DNA of 64,000 bases from Acinetobacter corruptisaponis. GTDB lineage: Bacteria; Pseudomonadota; Gammaproteobacteria; Pseudomonadales; Moraxellaceae. The stretch is taken from positions 1,669,962 through 1,733,961 of the forward strand of contig NZ_CP125669.1 of the NCBI RefSeq assembly GCF_030053775.1, in the 5' to 3' direction. The position numbers and the translations under genes are program-made. The notes beneath the pieces were generated by a model. The model searched no databases, had not been told where the DNA came from, and worked only from the letters and a program-made list of their open reading frames with translations. How positions within the stretch are numbered: the stretch's first letter is position 1; every line of letters begins with the position of its first letter. Positions 10,311 through 20,778 of this stretch are shown here, one piece after another.

Positions 10311-11021
10311 TCAATTTTTATTCGCTTTTGAACCGAGAGTATAGAAAAAATCATCTCCACAAGTCAAAACAGACCAAGCTTGAATCACCTGAATCTGTGG
10401 AAACTGAAAACCACGACAGGACTGCTCTGCCCGCCATGCCACTGTCAACACAATCTTCTGATTTAAGATAAAATTCTGATAGGCAAAAGTCCCCAGTAGC
10501 GGATGGGAACACATTCCTCCATGACTGGTTGGGTGAACTTGGGTATTTAAACTGTTGAGGTCCAAACGAATCCCCAGACCCGATGCCTTTAAAATTGCTT
10601 CCTTGGTCGTCCAGACCCTAAACCAATATTCCTCATCCTGACTTTCTTGCCATGTTTGATATTCTTCGGGATGAAATGCATGTTGTGCCAAGGCATCAAA
10701 GCGAACCTTTCGATCCAGTTCCTCAACATCAATCCCAATGTCTTTAACACGTTCACTCATGGCCAAAGCATAATATTGCTGACTATGTGAATGGTTAAAA
10801 TGTAGCGAATGGGACGTTAAAAAAGGTTTGCCATGTTCATGCTGGGCAAAAGCTAAGTCTTCTATTGAGCAATCCAGTTGATTCGCGAGAAAGTGATTAC
10901 GCTGAGCTTGAATCTGCTGTTTTTTATAATGATTAAAACTGCTTAAATCAGCAAAATCTGTTTTATTCTTTTCAAGCAGTTGAGCCAATGCCTGAACATA
11001 AATCTGGATGATACGCGCCAT
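10311..11021 (-). CDS. 4'-phosphopantetheinyl transferase (Sfp type)
   Basis: It transfers the phosphopantetheine arm of CoA to a Ser of carrier-protein domains in nonribosomal peptide or polyketide systems, or to ACP. The family motifs are clear: GKPFLT, HFNHSHS, GIDVEELDR, FHPEEY, and WTTKEAILKASGLGI. The start at 11021 is chosen because GGAGG (on the minus strand, 11027-11031) lies five bases upstream; the in-frame ATG at 11033 overlaps that site. This gives 236 residues, usual for Sfp-type enzymes. No NRPS or PKS gene is in the window, so its carrier substrate is elsewhere. The anchored hypothetical gene follows immediately. Confidence 0.88.
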   Translation of the reverse strand: MARIIQIYVQALAQLLEKNKTDFADLSSFNHYKKQQIQAQRNHFLANQLDCSIEDLAFAQHEHGKPFLTSHSLHFNHSHSQQYYALAMSERVKDIGIDVEELDRKVRFDALAQHAFHPEEYQTWQESQDEEYWFRVWTTKEAILKASGLGIRLDLNSLNTQVHPTSHGGMCSHPLLGTFAYQNFILNQKIVLTVAWRAEQSCRGFQFPQIQVIQAWSVLTCGDDFFYTLGSKANKN

Positions 11022-11040
11022 AATAGCCTCCATTGCAGAT

Positions 11041-11072
11041 AAAAAAGCCCAAAGCAGACTTTGGGCTTTTTG
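11041..11072 (-). terminator. terminator after der
   Basis: AAAAGCCCAAAG / CTTTGGGCTTTT with a short loop lies 15 bases beyond the der stop and carries T-runs on both strands. It separates the der operon from the phosphopantetheinyl transferase gene, whose ribosome binding site begins just after it. Confidence 0.85.
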
Positions 11073-11086
11073 ACATCAAGAAAAAC

Positions 11087-12496
11087 TTAACGCTTGAATT
11101 TCTTTTCCGCCTTTTTAAATTTCTGGATATAACGACGTTTACGTGCGGCAACACGCTCATCCACTTGAGACTTACGTCCTTCAAATGGGTTTTCTGAGGT
11201 CTTAAAGTCGATTTTTACAGGTGTACCCTCAAGCTTATACACTTTACGGAACACATTCTCTAAATAACGACGGTAATCCGCAGGGGTTTTATCAACCTTG
11301 TTTCCGTGAATGACGATGGTTGGTGGATTCTGTCCGCCCATATGCGCATAACGCATTTTAATACGGCGGCCACCAATGGATGGCGGCTGATGCGCTTCGG
11401 TGGCATCATTTAAAATCTGGGTCAGTTTCGCTGGTGAAACTTTTAAGTTTGATGATTCATACGCACGGTGAATGGATGGATATAATTCTCCCACCCCAGT
11501 TCCATGCAGTGCAGAAATCAAGTGGATTTTTGCCCAGGGAATAAAGTCAAAACGGCGTTCAACATCAAGCTTACATTGCTTGCGGTCATACTCGCTCATA
11601 TTGTCCCACTTGTTGATCGCAATGACCATGGCACGACCAGCTTCAAGCGCATAACCAATTAAATGCAGGTCTTGCTCTACAATCCCCTCACGGGCATCAA
11701 CCACCACGACTACAACATTGGCATCTTTCATCGCCTGAAGGGTCTTAACGATTGAGAACTTCTCAATCATTTCATCCACCTTACCTTTACGACGCACACC
11801 TGCGGTATCAATCAGGGTATATTGGCGGCCATCACGCTCAAATGGAATATAAATCGAGTCACGTGTTGTTCCAGGCTGGTCAAAAGCCACCACACGCTCT
11901 TCACCGAGTAAACGGTTAACCAGCGTTGATTTCCCCACATTGGGACGACCAATGATTGCTAAACGCAAGCCCGTGTTTTTATTGTGTTCTTCTGGATTTT
12001 CATCTTCTGGGACTTCCGCCAGGACTTCTTCCAGCATTTGCTGCACACCACGACCATGACTGGCCGCGACCTGCATTGGTTCACCCATACCAAGCTTATA
12101 GAACTCAACCAGAGCCGCTTCAGCATGGACACCATCGACCTTATTGGCAACGAGGTAGACTTTCTTGCCAAGGGTACGCAATTCACGCGCAATTTGTTCA
12201 TCTGAAGCCAATAGGCCTGCGCGGGCATCCACAACAAAAATAATGATATCGGCTTCATGGATGGCAGTTTTTGACTGCTCCGCCATATAGGTGTCGATAC
12301 CACCCTCATTCTCACCGATACCACCTGTATCGACCACAATGAACGATTTGTTCTGATAAACCGCATCACCGTATTTGCGGTCACGGGTTAAACCAGCGAA
12401 GTCAGCAACCAAAGCATCACGACTTTTGGTGATTTGGTTAAATAGCGTTGATTTTCCGACGTTTGGACGACCAATGAGCGCAATAACGGGTTTCAT
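11087..12496 (-). CDS. der: ribosome assembly GTPase Der
   Basis: Der (EngA) is a tandem-domain GTPase needed for 50S subunit maturation. Two G domains are visible: GRPNVGKST at about residues 8-16 with DTGGIGE and NKVD, and again GRPNVGKST near 185 with [10 protein letters not shown] and NKWD. A C-terminal KH-like domain ends in a basic tail ([19 protein letters not shown]). At 469 residues it is typical. It closes the conserved rlmN-to-der cluster, separated from bamB by 175 bases, so it may also have its own promoter there. Confidence 0.97.
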   Translation of the reverse strand: MKPVIALIGRPNVGKSTLFNQITKSRDALVADFAGLTRDRKYGDAVYQNKSFIVVDTGGIGENEGGIDTYMAEQSKTAIHEADIIIFVVDARAGLLASDEQIARELRTLGKKVYLVANKVDGVHAEAALVEFYKLGMGEPMQVAASHGRGVQQMLEEVLAEVPEDENPEEHNKNTGLRLAIIGRPNVGKSTLVNRLLGEERVVAFDQPGTTRDSIYIPFERDGRQYTLIDTAGVRRKGKVDEMIEKFSIVKTLQAMKDANVVVVVVDAREGIVEQDLHLIGYALEAGRAMVIAINKWDNMSEYDRKQCKLDVERRFDFIPWAKIHLISALHGTGVGELYPSIHRAYESSNLKVSPAKLTQILNDATEAHQPPSIGGRRIKMRYAHMGGQNPPTIVIHGNKVDKTPADYRRYLENVFRKVYKLEGTPVKIDFKTSENPFEGRKSQVDERVAARKRRYIQKFKKAEKKFKR

Positions 12497-12671
12497 AAAC
12501 TAACCTTAATTCAGACGAGCCATCTTGATGACATCGTATCAGAAACAGTATGGAAGATTTTGGTGATCAAGTAATCACAATAAAAATTCGGGGCTTTGAT
12601 AATCAAATACCCCGATCAATGCTCTGTTTAGCAATCGCTAATTGATTATTTTAGCACAAGCAGCGCTAAAA

Positions 12672-13814
12672 TTAACGATTCTGCCAAATGCTTAATGCAC
12701 CTTTCCGCGTAGCGACGTAAAGCTGGTTATCAATCACACGGAGTGATTGTACTTCACCACTGGTTTTGGCACGTCCAAGCAGTTTACCCGAAGCAGGATC
12801 AATCAGATGAATCACACCATCTAGATCACCCACCACAAGGTTTTGTCCCAACATGACAGGATTGCTGAGCTGACGGTTCAGCAACTCTTCATTTTGCCAA
12901 GCTAATTCACCTGTGCTCAGGCTATAGGCATTCAGCTTACCATCCACCGTAGAAACAAATACCTTGTCACCCGATACTTCTGGGCGGTTGGTACTACTGG
13001 CATCTTCACTCCACACCACACGTTGTGTAGCTAGATCAGTGACTGTGACCTGTCCCTGGAAACTGGTGGTGACCAGATACTGACCCGCAACCACTGGATC
13101 GCCCACAATGTCAATCAGGCGCTGAATGTCTGAACGCCCCTCACTGATCGCAACACGGCGCTGGAAACGTGGCACGCCACTAATCACATCCAGACCATAT
13201 ACATAGGCATTCGCTGATGCGACCAAAATAGTACGGTCATCCAGACGTACAGGTGCAGGCTGACCACGCAGGCTAAACTGGACGTTTGGCAGCTTATATG
13301 CCCAAACCTGTTGCCCAGATACAGCGTCATGCGCAAAGATGGTTCCATCATTGGCAATGGTAATCACACGGCCAGACTGGATTAGTGATGGAGAAAGAAT
13401 TGCACCAGACAACTGTGTTGTCCACTTTTGTTCACCCGTGGCCTGATCCAATGCAAATAACTGTCCCTTACGGTTGCCCACCACAACAATTCCCTCAGCC
13501 GCCTCTACACCAGCAGTGAGCTCCTGTTTGGTAATCTTGCTTTTCCAAAGTCGTTCCTTGCCCTTATAGGCAGAAACCTGACCATCAGGATCAATCGCAA
13601 AAATCACGCCATTGTCGGTATCCAACTGTAAGCGTAAAGCCTCAGCCGCATTTGTAGATGAAACACTTTGCGAAAACACAAGGTTCAAGCCTTGTTGTTG
13701 CTGAATTTTCGGCAATGGATTTGGTTTGGCCTCTTTGACCTTATTACTTGAACATCCAAGCAATAAAGCTGAAGCAACTGCAATTGCCAAAGGTAGTTTT
13801 AGTTTATTCTGCAT
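12672..13814 (-). CDS. bamB: outer-membrane assembly lipoprotein BamB
   Basis: BamB is a lipoprotein of the BAM complex that inserts beta-barrels into the outer membrane. The 380-residue product has a lipoprotein signal peptide with lipobox LLGC (Cys at about residue 21). Repeated beta-propeller PQQ-like blades follow, for example GVIFAIDPDGQVSAYKGKERLW, TGEQKWTTQL, SGQQVWAYKL and STGELAWQNEEL. It overlaps the upstream yfgM-like gene by one base, the usual neighbour order. Confidence 0.95.
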   Translation of the reverse strand: MQNKLKLPLAIAVASALLLGCSSNKVKEAKPNPLPKIQQQQGLNLVFSQSVSSTNAAEALRLQLDTDNGVIFAIDPDGQVSAYKGKERLWKSKITKQELTAGVEAAEGIVVVGNRKGQLFALDQATGEQKWTTQLSGAILSPSLIQSGRVITIANDGTIFAHDAVSGQQVWAYKLPNVQFSLRGQPAPVRLDDRTILVASANAYVYGLDVISGVPRFQRRVAISEGRSDIQRLIDIVGDPVVAGQYLVTTSFQGQVTVTDLATQRVVWSEDASSTNRPEVSGDKVFVSTVDGKLNAYSLSTGELAWQNEELLNRQLSNPVMLGQNLVVGDLDGVIHLIDPASGKLLGRAKTSGEVQSLRVIDNQLYVATRKGALSIWQNR

Positions 13815-14512
13815 TAAGACTCATCCACTTTGGTATCTAAGATCGGGCGCTCAATTTCAGGATCATCTACTAAAACGCCAACACTTTCGAGTTTAATTTG
13901 TAAAAGCTGACGCTCCTGTTTACGCTCAAGCAGGTTATCCCAGGCACTTTGATACGCCTTACGCGCGGATGCATTATCTTTTTTCGCAACAAAGATATCG
14001 CCACGCAACTCATCTGCGGTTGCCTTAAAGGCAGGCTCTGTCACACCTGACAAGGTTTTCAACGCATCATCAAACTTCTTTTGCGCCAGTTGTGCATCAG
14101 CCAAGCGTAATTTAACAATCTGCACCAAACCCGCATCTTTGACTTTCGAGTTTTCAACTTTCTTCAATGCTTTTTCAGCAGCAACATAATCCTGCTTGTC
14201 ATAAGCCAGCTTTGCCAGAATAAACTGGGTCTGAATCGCCTGCACAGAATCCGCATCATCCTTAACAATTTTGTCTGCCGCTTCAGAAACCGTTGCCAAG
14301 GCATTTGGCTGACCTGATGCCGCTTTTGCCTCATCCATCAGCTTTTGTACCTTGGCGGTTTGATTCTGGGCTTCAGCCAGGTTCTTCTTTTGCCAGTATT
14401 CCCATCCGAAAAAGGCAATCAGGGCAATGAGAATTCCGCTAATCATGGCAGAACCATATTTTTTGGCAAACGACTTTATCTGGTCGAGTTGTTCTTCATC
14501 ACTTAAACTCAT
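13814..14512 (-). CDS. yfgM: YfgM-type SecYEG-associated TPR protein
   Basis: The 232-residue protein has a short cytoplasmic N-terminus, one membrane helix (about residues 22-40, SAMISGILIALIAFFGWEYW), and a periplasmic helical tetratricopeptide-like region. The start MSLSDEEQLDQIKSFAKKYG is typical of YfgM, an ancillary SecYEG subunit thought to pass clients to periplasmic chaperones. Its place between hisS and bamB, with a one-base overlap to bamB, supports the call. Confidence 0.92.
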   Translation of the reverse strand: MSLSDEEQLDQIKSFAKKYGSAMISGILIALIAFFGWEYWQKKNLAEAQNQTAKVQKLMDEAKAASGQPNALATVSEAADKIVKDDADSVQAIQTQFILAKLAYDKQDYVAAEKALKKVENSKVKDAGLVQIVKLRLADAQLAQKKFDDALKTLSGVTEPAFKATADELRGDIFVAKKDNASARKAYQSAWDNLLERKQERQLLQIKLESVGVLVDDPEIERPILDTKVDES

Positions 14513-14543
14513 GTGATTGTCCTTTTCCTAAATATTGTGCAAT

Positions 14544-15836
14544 TTATTGTTTAAATTTTTCGATAAAAAATGGAGTCAGCTCAGTCAGGCTCACCTGTGA
14601 CTGTTCAGCCGTGGCAAGCTCTTTCACCAAAAGCTGCTGCGCATCCCATTCACGCTCACCCAGAATTACGGCATAGACCGCACCTGACTGGTCTGCCTTT
14701 TTCATCTGGCTTTTCATGCTGCCTTGGGAACCTGTTTTTAGGCGAATATTACTGTTCACAGCTTCCAACTGGTCACGGATTTTCTCTGCCAACACCAATG
14801 CTTTTGCTTGATAAGCTGGTTCGGCTACCAGGAACACTTCACAGTCACGCACCACTTTCGCCTGCTCAACCTGCTCAAGCAACAACAACAGGCGTTCCAT
14901 CCCCATGGCAAAACCGACTGCTGGTACAGACTGATCCACCTTGCCTTTTAGCTGCCCAACCAGACCATCGTAACGGCCACCCGCACAGACCGTCCCCTGT
15001 GAACCCAACATGGTAGTGGTCCATTCAAAAACTGTCTTGTTGTAGTAGTCCAGACCACGAACCAGCTTTTGATTAATCACAAACTCAACACCAGCATCGG
15101 TTAAATACTGCTGTAATTGCTGGAAATGCTGGATTGAATCTTCTTTGAGGAAGTCATGCAACTTGGGTGCATTTTCCAGAATCTTCTGGGTGGATTCACT
15201 TTTAGAATCAAGGATACGCAATGGATTGGTGGTCAGGCGACGTTGCGAATCTTCATCCAGCGCGTCTTTATGCTGGTTTAAAAACTCAACCAGTGCGGCA
15301 CGATATTCTGCACGCTCATCGGTTTCACCCAAGGTATTTAATTCTAAACGGACATTAGCTGACACACCCATACGTTTCCATAAACGAGCGGTCATTAAAA
15401 TGATTTCGGCATCAATATCAGGTGTTGCCACACCAAAGGTTTCCACACCAAACTGGTGGAACTGGCGATAACGGCCCTTTTGTGGTTTTTCATAACGGAA
15501 CATTGGGCCAACATACCAAACCCGCGGTGCAGCGCCTCGTAGCAGGTTATGTTCCAGCATGGCACGTACACAACCCGCCGTGCCTTCTGGGCGCAAGGTC
15601 AGTGATTCAGGCGGATTACCTTTATCAAAAAAGGTATACATTTCCTTTTCAACGATATCTGTTGCATCACCGATGGCACGTTTAAATAAACCTGTTTGTT
15701 CAACAATCGGCAACCTGATTTGTTGATAACCATAGGCATCCATTAGGGATGCAAGTTGTTGTTCCAGACTTCTCCAAGCCGCAGTTTGCGTTGGAAGGAT
15801 GTCATTAAAACCCTTGATAGCAACAATTGAACTCAT
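14544..15836 (-). CDS. hisS: histidine--tRNA ligase
   Basis: HisRS attaches His to tRNA-His. The 430-residue class II synthetase shows motif 1 in [14 protein letters not shown], motif 2 in [21 protein letters not shown], the His-specific [15 protein letters not shown], and motif 3 as GFAMGMERL. The C-terminal anticodon-binding domain is complete. It overlaps ispG by four bases at its start, indicating coupled translation. Confidence 0.97.
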   Translation of the reverse strand: MSSIVAIKGFNDILPTQTAAWRSLEQQLASLMDAYGYQQIRLPIVEQTGLFKRAIGDATDIVEKEMYTFFDKGNPPESLTLRPEGTAGCVRAMLEHNLLRGAAPRVWYVGPMFRYEKPQKGRYRQFHQFGVETFGVATPDIDAEIILMTARLWKRMGVSANVRLELNTLGETDERAEYRAALVEFLNQHKDALDEDSQRRLTTNPLRILDSKSESTQKILENAPKLHDFLKEDSIQHFQQLQQYLTDAGVEFVINQKLVRGLDYYNKTVFEWTTTMLGSQGTVCAGGRYDGLVGQLKGKVDQSVPAVGFAMGMERLLLLLEQVEQAKVVRDCEVFLVAEPAYQAKALVLAEKIRDQLEAVNSNIRLKTGSQGSMKSQMKKADQSGAVYAVILGEREWDAQQLLVKELATAEQSQVSLTELTPFFIEKFKQ

Positions 15837-16948
15837 GATGAACTACGAATAATTTCTTTGGATTTAGCTTCTTCAAGCTCTTGAACACGTTGACGAACCA
15901 TTGTTTCAATTTCATCAACCAACTGATTGGTGTCAATCAAATGACTCTTTTCGCCATTACGGTAGACCAGTGAACGTGGCGATGCACCAACAATCCCGAT
16001 ATCTGCCTCTTTGGCTTCCCCAGGTCCATTGACCTTGCAGCCAATCACAGAAACATCCATTGGGGTACGAATGTCTTCCAGACGCTCTTCCAGTGCCTGC
16101 ATCACCTGAATCACATTGAATTCCTGACGCGAACAGCTTGGACAGGCAATAAAGTTAATGCCATTGGAACGTAGACCTAACGATTTTAAAATATCAAAAC
16201 CGATTTTAATTTCATCTTCAGGTTCGGCCGCCAATGAGATACGCATGGTATCACCAATGCCTTCCATCAACAGGCCACCCAGTGCAATGGCCGATTTCAC
16301 CGTACCTGTACGATAAATCCCTGCTTCAGTCACACCTAAATGCAGCGGATTATCAATCTGCTGGGACAGCAAACGGTAGGCATCCATGGTTAAAAATACA
16401 TTCGATGCCTTAACACTGACTTTAAACTCATGAAAGTCTAAACGATCAAGAATGTCGATATGGCGCATGGCAGACTCCAGCAGGGCCTTTCCTGTCGGCT
16501 CACCATATTTGACCTGTAGGTCTTTTTCCAGTGATCCCGCATTCACCCCAATACGGATTGAGATGCCATGATGTTTGGCCGCAGCCACTACTTCACGGAC
16601 TTTCTGGTCTGAACCAATGTTTCCTGGGTTGATCCGCAAACAGTCCGCACCATAATCGGCAACCGCCAAGGCAATACGATGATCAAAGTGAATGTCCGCC
16701 ACCAATGGTACGGAAACACGCTTACGGATGGCACCAAACGCCTCCGCCGCTTCCATTGAAGGCACAGAAACACGCATGATGTCGGCACCTGCATCGGCAC
16801 AGCGCTGAATTTGCGCAACCGTTGCATCGACATCACAGGTTTCGGTATTGGTCATGCTTTGAACACTAATCGGGGCATCACCACCGACATACACCGAACC
16901 GACACGGATTTTACGTGTTGGACGGCGTTTAATTGGGTTCACAATCAT
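15833..16948 (-). CDS. ispG: (E)-4-hydroxy-3-methylbut-2-enyl-diphosphate synthase IspG
   Basis: IspG converts MEcPP to HMBPP in the MEP isoprenoid pathway using a 4Fe-4S cluster. The 371-residue protein has the TIM-barrel start [20 protein letters not shown], and the cluster-binding CPSC near residue 271 and [10 protein letters not shown] near 306. It overlaps hisS at its end by four bases. Confidence 0.97.
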   Translation of the reverse strand: MIVNPIKRRPTRKIRVGSVYVGGDAPISVQSMTNTETCDVDATVAQIQRCADAGADIMRVSVPSMEAAEAFGAIRKRVSVPLVADIHFDHRIALAVADYGADCLRINPGNIGSDQKVREVVAAAKHHGISIRIGVNAGSLEKDLQVKYGEPTGKALLESAMRHIDILDRLDFHEFKVSVKASNVFLTMDAYRLLSQQIDNPLHLGVTEAGIYRTGTVKSAIALGGLLMEGIGDTMRISLAAEPEDEIKIGFDILKSLGLRSNGINFIACPSCSRQEFNVIQVMQALEERLEDIRTPMDVSVIGCKVNGPGEAKEADIGIVGASPRSLVYRNGEKSHLIDTNQLVDEIETMVRQRVQELEEAKSKEIIRSSS

Positions 16949-16970
16949 CGTATAGCTCTACTCTTTGGCA

Positions 16971-17762
16971 TTAACGAGACAAACGGAATTCTGCCCTGCC
17001 ATTGACCGTATATGGAGACAGGGAAATCTGTTCCTGATTTAAGGTCAATGATACGGCGGTCGCGTCATCAAGACGAATCTGGAATGGTGACTCACCACTC
17101 AGGGTCAATGTCGATGCCTGACGACCTGTAGCCAACACTTTACCTGTTGCATCGACAATATGCACAGAGGTTGGTCGGCTAAAATTCAATACAAGCTGGT
17201 CACCCGTTGTTGCAACACTATTCCCCATTGGGAGAATCTCAACATCCGAGTTGGTGATTTTAGGCACATCCGCTTCATCCTTATGGCTGGAGGTCCAGTT
17301 CTGCACCGCCATCACAGCCAACCATGCCAATAATGCCAACACAGCCAGAATTGCAATGCGTTTTAACCATTTACGGTTGCGCACACTTTTCGACCCAGCA
17401 AGCTTGCCCATGGTCTTGATTGGTGAGTTGCTCAGGGCATGATTCGCCTTGAGACCCGTGTCATTGACATAGATTTCATCAAAACGCTGGATGATGGCGC
17501 TGGCGTCCGCATTCAGCAGTTTCGCATAGGCACGGTAATAGCCTTTGATGAATGTGGCTTCAGGCAATGACTTGTAGTCATCCTGCTCCAATGCCGTCAG
17601 GGTTTTGACAGGCATGTTCAATACGTTTGCAATCTCTTCAAGTTCTTTCTTTTGTGCAATACGAATTTGACGCAAATACTCACCAGGTCGTTGAATATTT
17701 CCTAACGTTGACGAAAGTGAGTTTGAGCCAGTTGGCTGATGTGAATTTGGATTTATTTCCAT
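16971..17762 (-). CDS. rodZ: RodZ-like cytoskeletal membrane protein (HTH plus DUF4115)
   Basis: RodZ links MreB to the membrane and cell wall machinery. The 263-residue protein has an N-terminal helix-turn-helix domain (about residues 30-95, PGEYLRQIRIAQKKELEEIANVLNM and the following helices). A positively charged stretch leads to one membrane helix at about 134-153 (IAILAVLALLAWLAVMAV), and a C-terminal periplasmic beta domain of the DUF4115 type follows. It overlaps pilF by 10 bases at its start and sits upstream of ispG, as in many gammaproteobacteria. Confidence 0.9.
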   Translation of the reverse strand: MEINPNSHQPTGSNSLSSTLGNIQRPGEYLRQIRIAQKKELEEIANVLNMPVKTLTALEQDDYKSLPEATFIKGYYRAYAKLLNADASAIIQRFDEIYVNDTGLKANHALSNSPIKTMGKLAGSKSVRNRKWLKRIAILAVLALLAWLAVMAVQNWTSSHKDEADVPKITNSDVEILPMGNSVATTGDQLVLNFSRPTSVHIVDATGKVLATGRQASTLTLSGESPFQIRLDDATAVSLTLNQEQISLSPYTVNGRAEFRLSR

Positions 17763-18553
17763 ACGGCCTCAGTACTGTACTGTAATTGCAAATAACGTTG
17801 ATATTCTGGACTATCAGGAAACAAGGCACGCATTTGGTTGACCAACACCTGCATTCCCAACTGATCCGCATTGGCTCGAGCAATGCGTATACCAATCCAG
17901 AGTGCGCGGGCACCCTGATTCTTCTGCCCCACATTACGAACATATTGTTCATAAAGCTGTGATGCATCTCTATTGTTCTGCTGCAAATAGAAAATTTCCG
18001 CCAACTCTAACATGGAGATGGTGGCATTTCGATTCGCCTGTAGCGCCTGTTTGAATGATTTTTCGGCATTCGCAACATCGCCCAGTTTTAAATAGATCCG
18101 CCCCAGATTTTCCAGCGACTGATAGCGCTGGTCATAGCCCAGGGTTGCACCCGCACGGGTAAATTGCTCAATGGCATCATTATAACGTTGCAGCTGGTAC
18201 AAATATGTACCGTAATTATTACGGGCCTGTGCATTATTAGGCTCAGAGGAAATCGCACGCTTGAAATAGGCGTCCGCTTTCTCCATATTGGGTTTACTGC
18301 CCTCTTGTTGCAGCAGGATGCCCATCATCATGTTGGCGTTTGCATCACGGGAATCGACTTTCAATGCCTGGTCAAGGGAGCGTTTGGCTGAATCCAAGTC
18401 ACCTGTACGGATATATTCTGCGGCGAGCTGGGTACGCACCTGCACCCCTTTTTCTGGGTCTTTCTTCAGTGTTGTTGATTGGCAGGCGCTTAGGCCCAAT
18501 ACAGTAAACACAACAGCTGTCGCTATAATCGTTTTTGGTCGAGTTGTATTCAA
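17753..18553 (-). CDS. pilF: type IV pilus assembly lipoprotein PilF/PilW
   Basis: PilF is the outer-membrane lipoprotein pilotin that helps secretin PilQ reach the outer membrane. I place the start at a TTG (18551-18553), because GAGGG lies seven bases upstream (18561-18565 on the plus strand). The product then begins with a lipoprotein signal ending in lipobox LSAC. An ATG at 18622 would overlap rlmN by 52 bases and bury the signal peptide. The rest is tetratricopeptide repeats, for example NNAQARNNYGTYLYQLQRYNDAIEQF. About 266 residues. It lies between rlmN and rodZ. Confidence 0.9.
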   Translation of the reverse strand: MNTTRPKTIIATAVVFTVLGLSACQSTTLKKDPEKGVQVRTQLAAEYIRTGDLDSAKRSLDQALKVDSRDANANMMMGILLQQEGSKPNMEKADAYFKRAISSEPNNAQARNNYGTYLYQLQRYNDAIEQFTRAGATLGYDQRYQSLENLGRIYLKLGDVANAEKSFKQALQANRNATISMLELAEIFYLQQNNRDASQLYEQYVRNVGQKNQGARALWIGIRIARANADQLGMQVLVNQMRALFPDSPEYQRYLQLQYSTEAVWK

Positions 18554-18570
18554 CGCTTTACCCTCAAGTT

Positions 18571-19806
18571 TTATCCTTGTGTGCGCAAAATTTCTTGTTG
18601 CTGCGCCACTTTCTTTTTCCACTGTTCGGCACGACGGGTACGGTCAGCCACCTGCCCCACCAATTGACCACAGGCAGCATCAATATCATCGCCACGTGTC
18701 TGACGAATCGTACACACAAAACCTGCATCAGACAAAGTTTTTTGGAATGCAATAATACGGTTTCGGCTTGAACGCCCATAAGGCGCATGCGGGAATGGAT
18801 TAAATGGAATCAGGTTGATTTTACTTGGCAGATTTTTTAATAATTTTAATAACTGCTGTGCATGTTCAGGCTGGTCATTCACCCCATCCAGCATGACATA
18901 TTCAATGGTGACATGACGACGTGCACTTTCGTTGCCATCTTTTGCCAGATAACGCTGGCATGCAGCGATCAATTGTTGTAATGGGTATTTTTTATTAATC
19001 GGCACCAGTTCATTACGTAGCTCATCATTTGGTGCATGTAGTGAAATCGCCAGTGCCACATCTATATCCTGTGCCAACTGGTCAATCTTGGGAACCACAC
19101 CCGATGTTGACAACGTCACACGGCGTTTTGACATCCCATAGGCAAAGTCATCCAGCATCAACTGCATGGAGCTCAGGACAGCATCATAGTTGAGCAATGG
19201 CTCACCCATGCCCATCATCACCACATTGGTTACAGTACGTTCACGCTCAGCAACAGGCACATCTTCCATATAGGAATAGTTTGCCATCCAGAGCTGACCG
19301 ATAATTTCCGCAGGGGTTAAATCACGCTGGAAACCTTGCTTGCCTGTAGAGCAGAATGAGCAATCGAGTGCGCACCCAACTTGCGAAGAAATACAAAGGG
19401 TTTTTCGTGCTCCCGTTTTATCCTCAGCAGGAATCAGCACGGTTTCAACCAGGGAACCCTCGCCATCACCAACACGGAACACCCATTTACGTGTACCGTC
19501 TTTGGAATAGTTGCGGTGCACCACTTCAGGCGCCTTGATCTCACAAATCTTTTCCAGTTTTTCACGCAGCTTACCTGAGATATTGCTCATCTCAGCGAAA
19601 TCAGTTACGAAATACTGGTGAATCCATTTCATTACCTGACCAGCACGAAACTTCTTTTCGCCCAGGTCTTCAAAGAATTTTTCCAGTTCAGTACGAGACA
19701 TGCCCAATAGGTTCACTTTTGTATGGGTAGCTTGAACCACAGGCGTAGAAACAGACTGTTGTTTTTCATCCATATTTTCCGATGAAACTACGGCTACAGA
19801 ACTCAT
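18571..19806 (-). CDS. rlmN: dual-specificity RNA methyltransferase RlmN
   Basis: RlmN is a radical SAM enzyme that methylates C2 of A2503 in 23S rRNA and A37 in some tRNAs. The CxxxCxxC motif is present as CALDCSFC near residue 130, with GEPLLNYD for SAM binding, and the methyl-accepting Cys lies in the C-terminal [14 protein letters not shown]. At 411 residues it is slightly longer than usual because of a roughly 30-residue polar N-terminal extension before [15 protein letters not shown]. It is followed by pilF after 17 bases. Confidence 0.96.
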   Translation of the reverse strand: MSSVAVVSSENMDEKQQSVSTPVVQATHTKVNLLGMSRTELEKFFEDLGEKKFRAGQVMKWIHQYFVTDFAEMSNISGKLREKLEKICEIKAPEVVHRNYSKDGTRKWVFRVGDGEGSLVETVLIPAEDKTGARKTLCISSQVGCALDCSFCSTGKQGFQRDLTPAEIIGQLWMANYSYMEDVPVAERERTVTNVVMMGMGEPLLNYDAVLSSMQLMLDDFAYGMSKRRVTLSTSGVVPKIDQLAQDIDVALAISLHAPNDELRNELVPINKKYPLQQLIAACQRYLAKDGNESARRHVTIEYVMLDGVNDQPEHAQQLLKLLKNLPSKINLIPFNPFPHAPYGRSSRNRIIAFQKTLSDAGFVCTIRQTRGDDIDAACGQLVGQVADRTRRAEQWKKKVAQQQEILRTQG

Positions 19807-19879
19807 GTGAATTTACCTAAAAGATGTCAACGCTAGAAAAGGCTGTGCATTATTTACACAAACTGATCTATAAGAAAAT

Positions 19880-19913
19880 AAAAAACCAGATAAGCAGTAT
19901 ACCACTTATCTGG
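19880..19913 (-). terminator. terminator after ndk
   Basis: CCAGATAAG / CTTATCTGG with a 10-base loop is followed on the minus strand by TTTTTTATTTT. It lies between the ndk stop and the rlmN start and sets ndk apart from the rlmN operon. Confidence 0.85.
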
Positions 19914-19928
19914 CCTGAATGCTTTGGA

Positions 19929-20360
19929 TTAACGAGTGCGTGGGCAGATCTCGTTGTCAGCAAAGAAGTAAGCGATTTCACGCTCAGCAGAAGCAACTGA
20001 GTCAGAACCGTGAGCTGCGTTTTCGTCGATGCTTACAGCGAAGTCAGCACGGATTGTGCCAGCAGCCGCTTCTTTAGGGTTTGTAGCACCCAAGATTTCA
20101 CGGTGAGCAAGAACTGCGTTTTCACCTTCAAGAACTGAAACAACCACTGGACCAGAAGTCATGAATGCAACGAGGTCAGCAAAGAAACCACGTTCTTTGT
20201 GCTCAGCATAGAAACCTTCAGCATCTGCCTGAGAAAGGTGTTTCATTTTAGTTGCAACAATTTTTAAGCCATTTTTTTCAAAACGGGCAAAAATGTCACC
20301 GATGTGGTTTTTTGCAACTGCATCTGGTTTTACGATTGATAAAGTACGTTCAACTGCCAT
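19929..20360 (-). CDS. ndk: nucleoside diphosphate kinase
   Basis: Ndk balances nucleoside triphosphates by phosphate transfer through a His. The 143-residue protein shows [17 protein letters not shown] at the start, the [11 protein letters not shown] nucleotide-binding segment, and [16 protein letters not shown], which carries the catalytic His (NxxHGSD motif, about residue 117). It is full length. A GGGAGCC-type ribosome binding site precedes the ATG. Confidence 0.97.
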   Translation of the reverse strand: MAVERTLSIVKPDAVAKNHIGDIFARFEKNGLKIVATKMKHLSQADAEGFYAEHKERGFFADLVAFMTSGPVVVSVLEGENAVLAHREILGATNPKEAAAGTIRADFAVSIDENAAHGSDSVASAEREIAYFFADNEICPRTR

Positions 20361-20472
20361 GATTGGCTCCCTAATCCAGGTCTAAACATTAAAAAAATTT
20401 GCCGCATTATACCGATGTCAGCACCAATAATCAGCTTGAATCTGTAAAAGTTCGCTAATTTCTGATGAATTT

Positions 20473-20673
20473 TTATCGAACTTCATCCAACCATGCCATT
20501 TGGATGGCTTCCAGCAGGCCCTCTGTTGACTTATTTGGGTCATCACTAAAGTCAGGCAAGGCACAGACCCATGCGTGTAAATCGGTAAAACGAATCCATT
20601 GTGGATCAACCTCTGGATGCGCTTCGGTGAGTTCAATCGCAATATCAATCGTATCTGTCCAACGTAAGCCCAT
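20473..20673 (-). CDS. iscX: Fe-S cluster assembly protein IscX
   Basis: This 66-residue acidic protein matches IscX (YfhJ) end to end. It begins MGLRWTDTIDIAIELTEAHP, continues through IRFTDLHAWVCALPDFSDDP, and ends LEAIQMAWLDEVR. IscX binds the IscS desulfurase and tunes iron delivery or desulfurase activity. It is usually at the end of the isc operon; here it stands apart upstream of ndk, so it is detached from isc genes. An AGG ribosome binding site is six to eight bases upstream. Confidence 0.92.
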   Translation of the reverse strand: MGLRWTDTIDIAIELTEAHPEVDPQWIRFTDLHAWVCALPDFSDDPNKSTEGLLEAIQMAWLDEVR

Positions 20674-20778
20674 ATGACAACCTGAATGTAATGAATGTGA
20701 TTCAGCCTACTTTAACAAATCAGCAGATTTAAGGAATAGTGCTGTTTTGGTAAATTCACCTGAAATTTGTTGATATGT

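Noticed and set aside
18554..18622. ATG start of pilF at 18622
   Set aside because: It would overlap rlmN by 52 bases and put 23 polar residues before the lipoprotein signal; the TTG at 18553 has a well spaced GAGGG site.
20418..20648. 76-codon frame overlapping iscX in another phase
   Set aside because: The iscX frame matches its family over the full length, so the overlapping frame is a shadow.
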